This document shows, piece by piece, positions 63,938 through 64,000 of a stretch of DNA of 64,000 nucleotides. The notes under the pieces are model-generated. The model saw nothing but the letters and a program-made list of their open reading frames with translations. It did not search any database and had not been told where the DNA came from. The DNA lies in assembly GCF_001435835.1 (NCBI RefSeq), contig NZ_AZFX01000036.1, forward strand, positions 100,939 through 164,938, in the 5' to 3' direction. The translations under genes and the position numbers were made by a program. The stretch comes from Lapidilactobacillus concavus DSM 17758. Its GTDB lineage: Bacteria; Bacillota; Bacilli; Lactobacillales; Lactobacillaceae. Each line of letters opens with the position of its first letter. The stretch's first letter is position 1.

Positions 63938-64000
63938 TCAATCACGCGAATTTTATAATCAAGTTAGCCACCCATGTTGATTGATCAAAAAATGGTCAAA

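Overview
This window comes from a low-to-mid GC Firmicute of the Lactobacillaceae. Supporting evidence: a complete mevalonate-pathway cluster, RexAB-type AddAB, a two-subunit glycyl-tRNA synthetase behind a T-box, PepD and PepT peptidases, and the dnaG-rpoD-trmK-nif3 order. The genus cannot be fixed from the sequence alone. The content is a chromosomal housekeeping region: there is no rRNA, tRNA, CRISPR array, phage or intact insertion sequence.

Layout. 1-11.9 kb (minus strand): asnS (cut by the window edge), ypmB, dinG, addA and addB. The gap between addA and dinG is filled by three tandem ~122-bp palindromic repeats. 12.1-13.9 kb: an AT-rich, solitary DUF262/DUF1524 (GmrSD-like) gene, probably defence-related. 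14.1-18.3 kb (plus): mvk-mvaD-mvaK2-fni, mevalonate to IPP/DMAPP. 18.5-24.7 kb: an HTH/DUF2975 regulator pair, an rRNA methyltransferase, an orphan FtsX-like membrane protein, a methyltransferase on a possibly leaderless mRNA, a threonine-synthase-like protein that lacks the PLP lysine and lies under a cre-like palindrome, and small orphans. 24.8-28 kb: a MIP18-like Fe-S assembly factor, a Cof-type phosphatase, a tautomerase and PepD. 28-35.4 kb (minus): pepT-aroE-aroF-aroB-aroC-aroA-aroK, most of the shikimate pathway, with tightly overlapping starts and stops. 35.5-40.1 kb (minus): dnaG, rpoD, trmK and a Nif3-family gene.

40.2-43.6 kb (plus): a trpXYZ-type tryptophan ABC transporter. It is preceded by a strong promoter and a leader that holds two short ORFs with Trp codons, mutually exclusive hairpins and a perfect intrinsic terminator whose stem contains two in-frame Trp codons. 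There is no T-box. This looks like a tryptophan-sensing ribosome-mediated attenuator and is the most interesting element of the window. 43.6-46.1 kb: a UvrA-like ABC protein without the UvrB-binding domain. 46.4-54.6 kb (minus): glyS, glyQ (Gly T-box), recO, era, cdd, dgkA, ybeY, phoH, yqeY and rpsU, the usual translation/ribosome-assembly cluster. 54.7-62 kb: the PPDK regulatory kinase/pyrophosphorylase, a ~600-bp hairpin-rich intergenic repeat mosaic, nfo, a YitT-family gene, msrA, and aspS and hisS behind a T-box whose best specifier is Asp GAC. 62.6-63.9 kb (plus): an SH3b/amidase_3 cell-wall hydrolase.

Several starts were placed by Shine-Dalgarno spacing rather than by the longest reading frame: dinG TTG, addB ATG, aroK GTG, dnaG GTG, phoH TTG, nfo TTG and the amidase GTG. 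Promoters, hairpins and pairings were read by eye; no folding program or database search was run.
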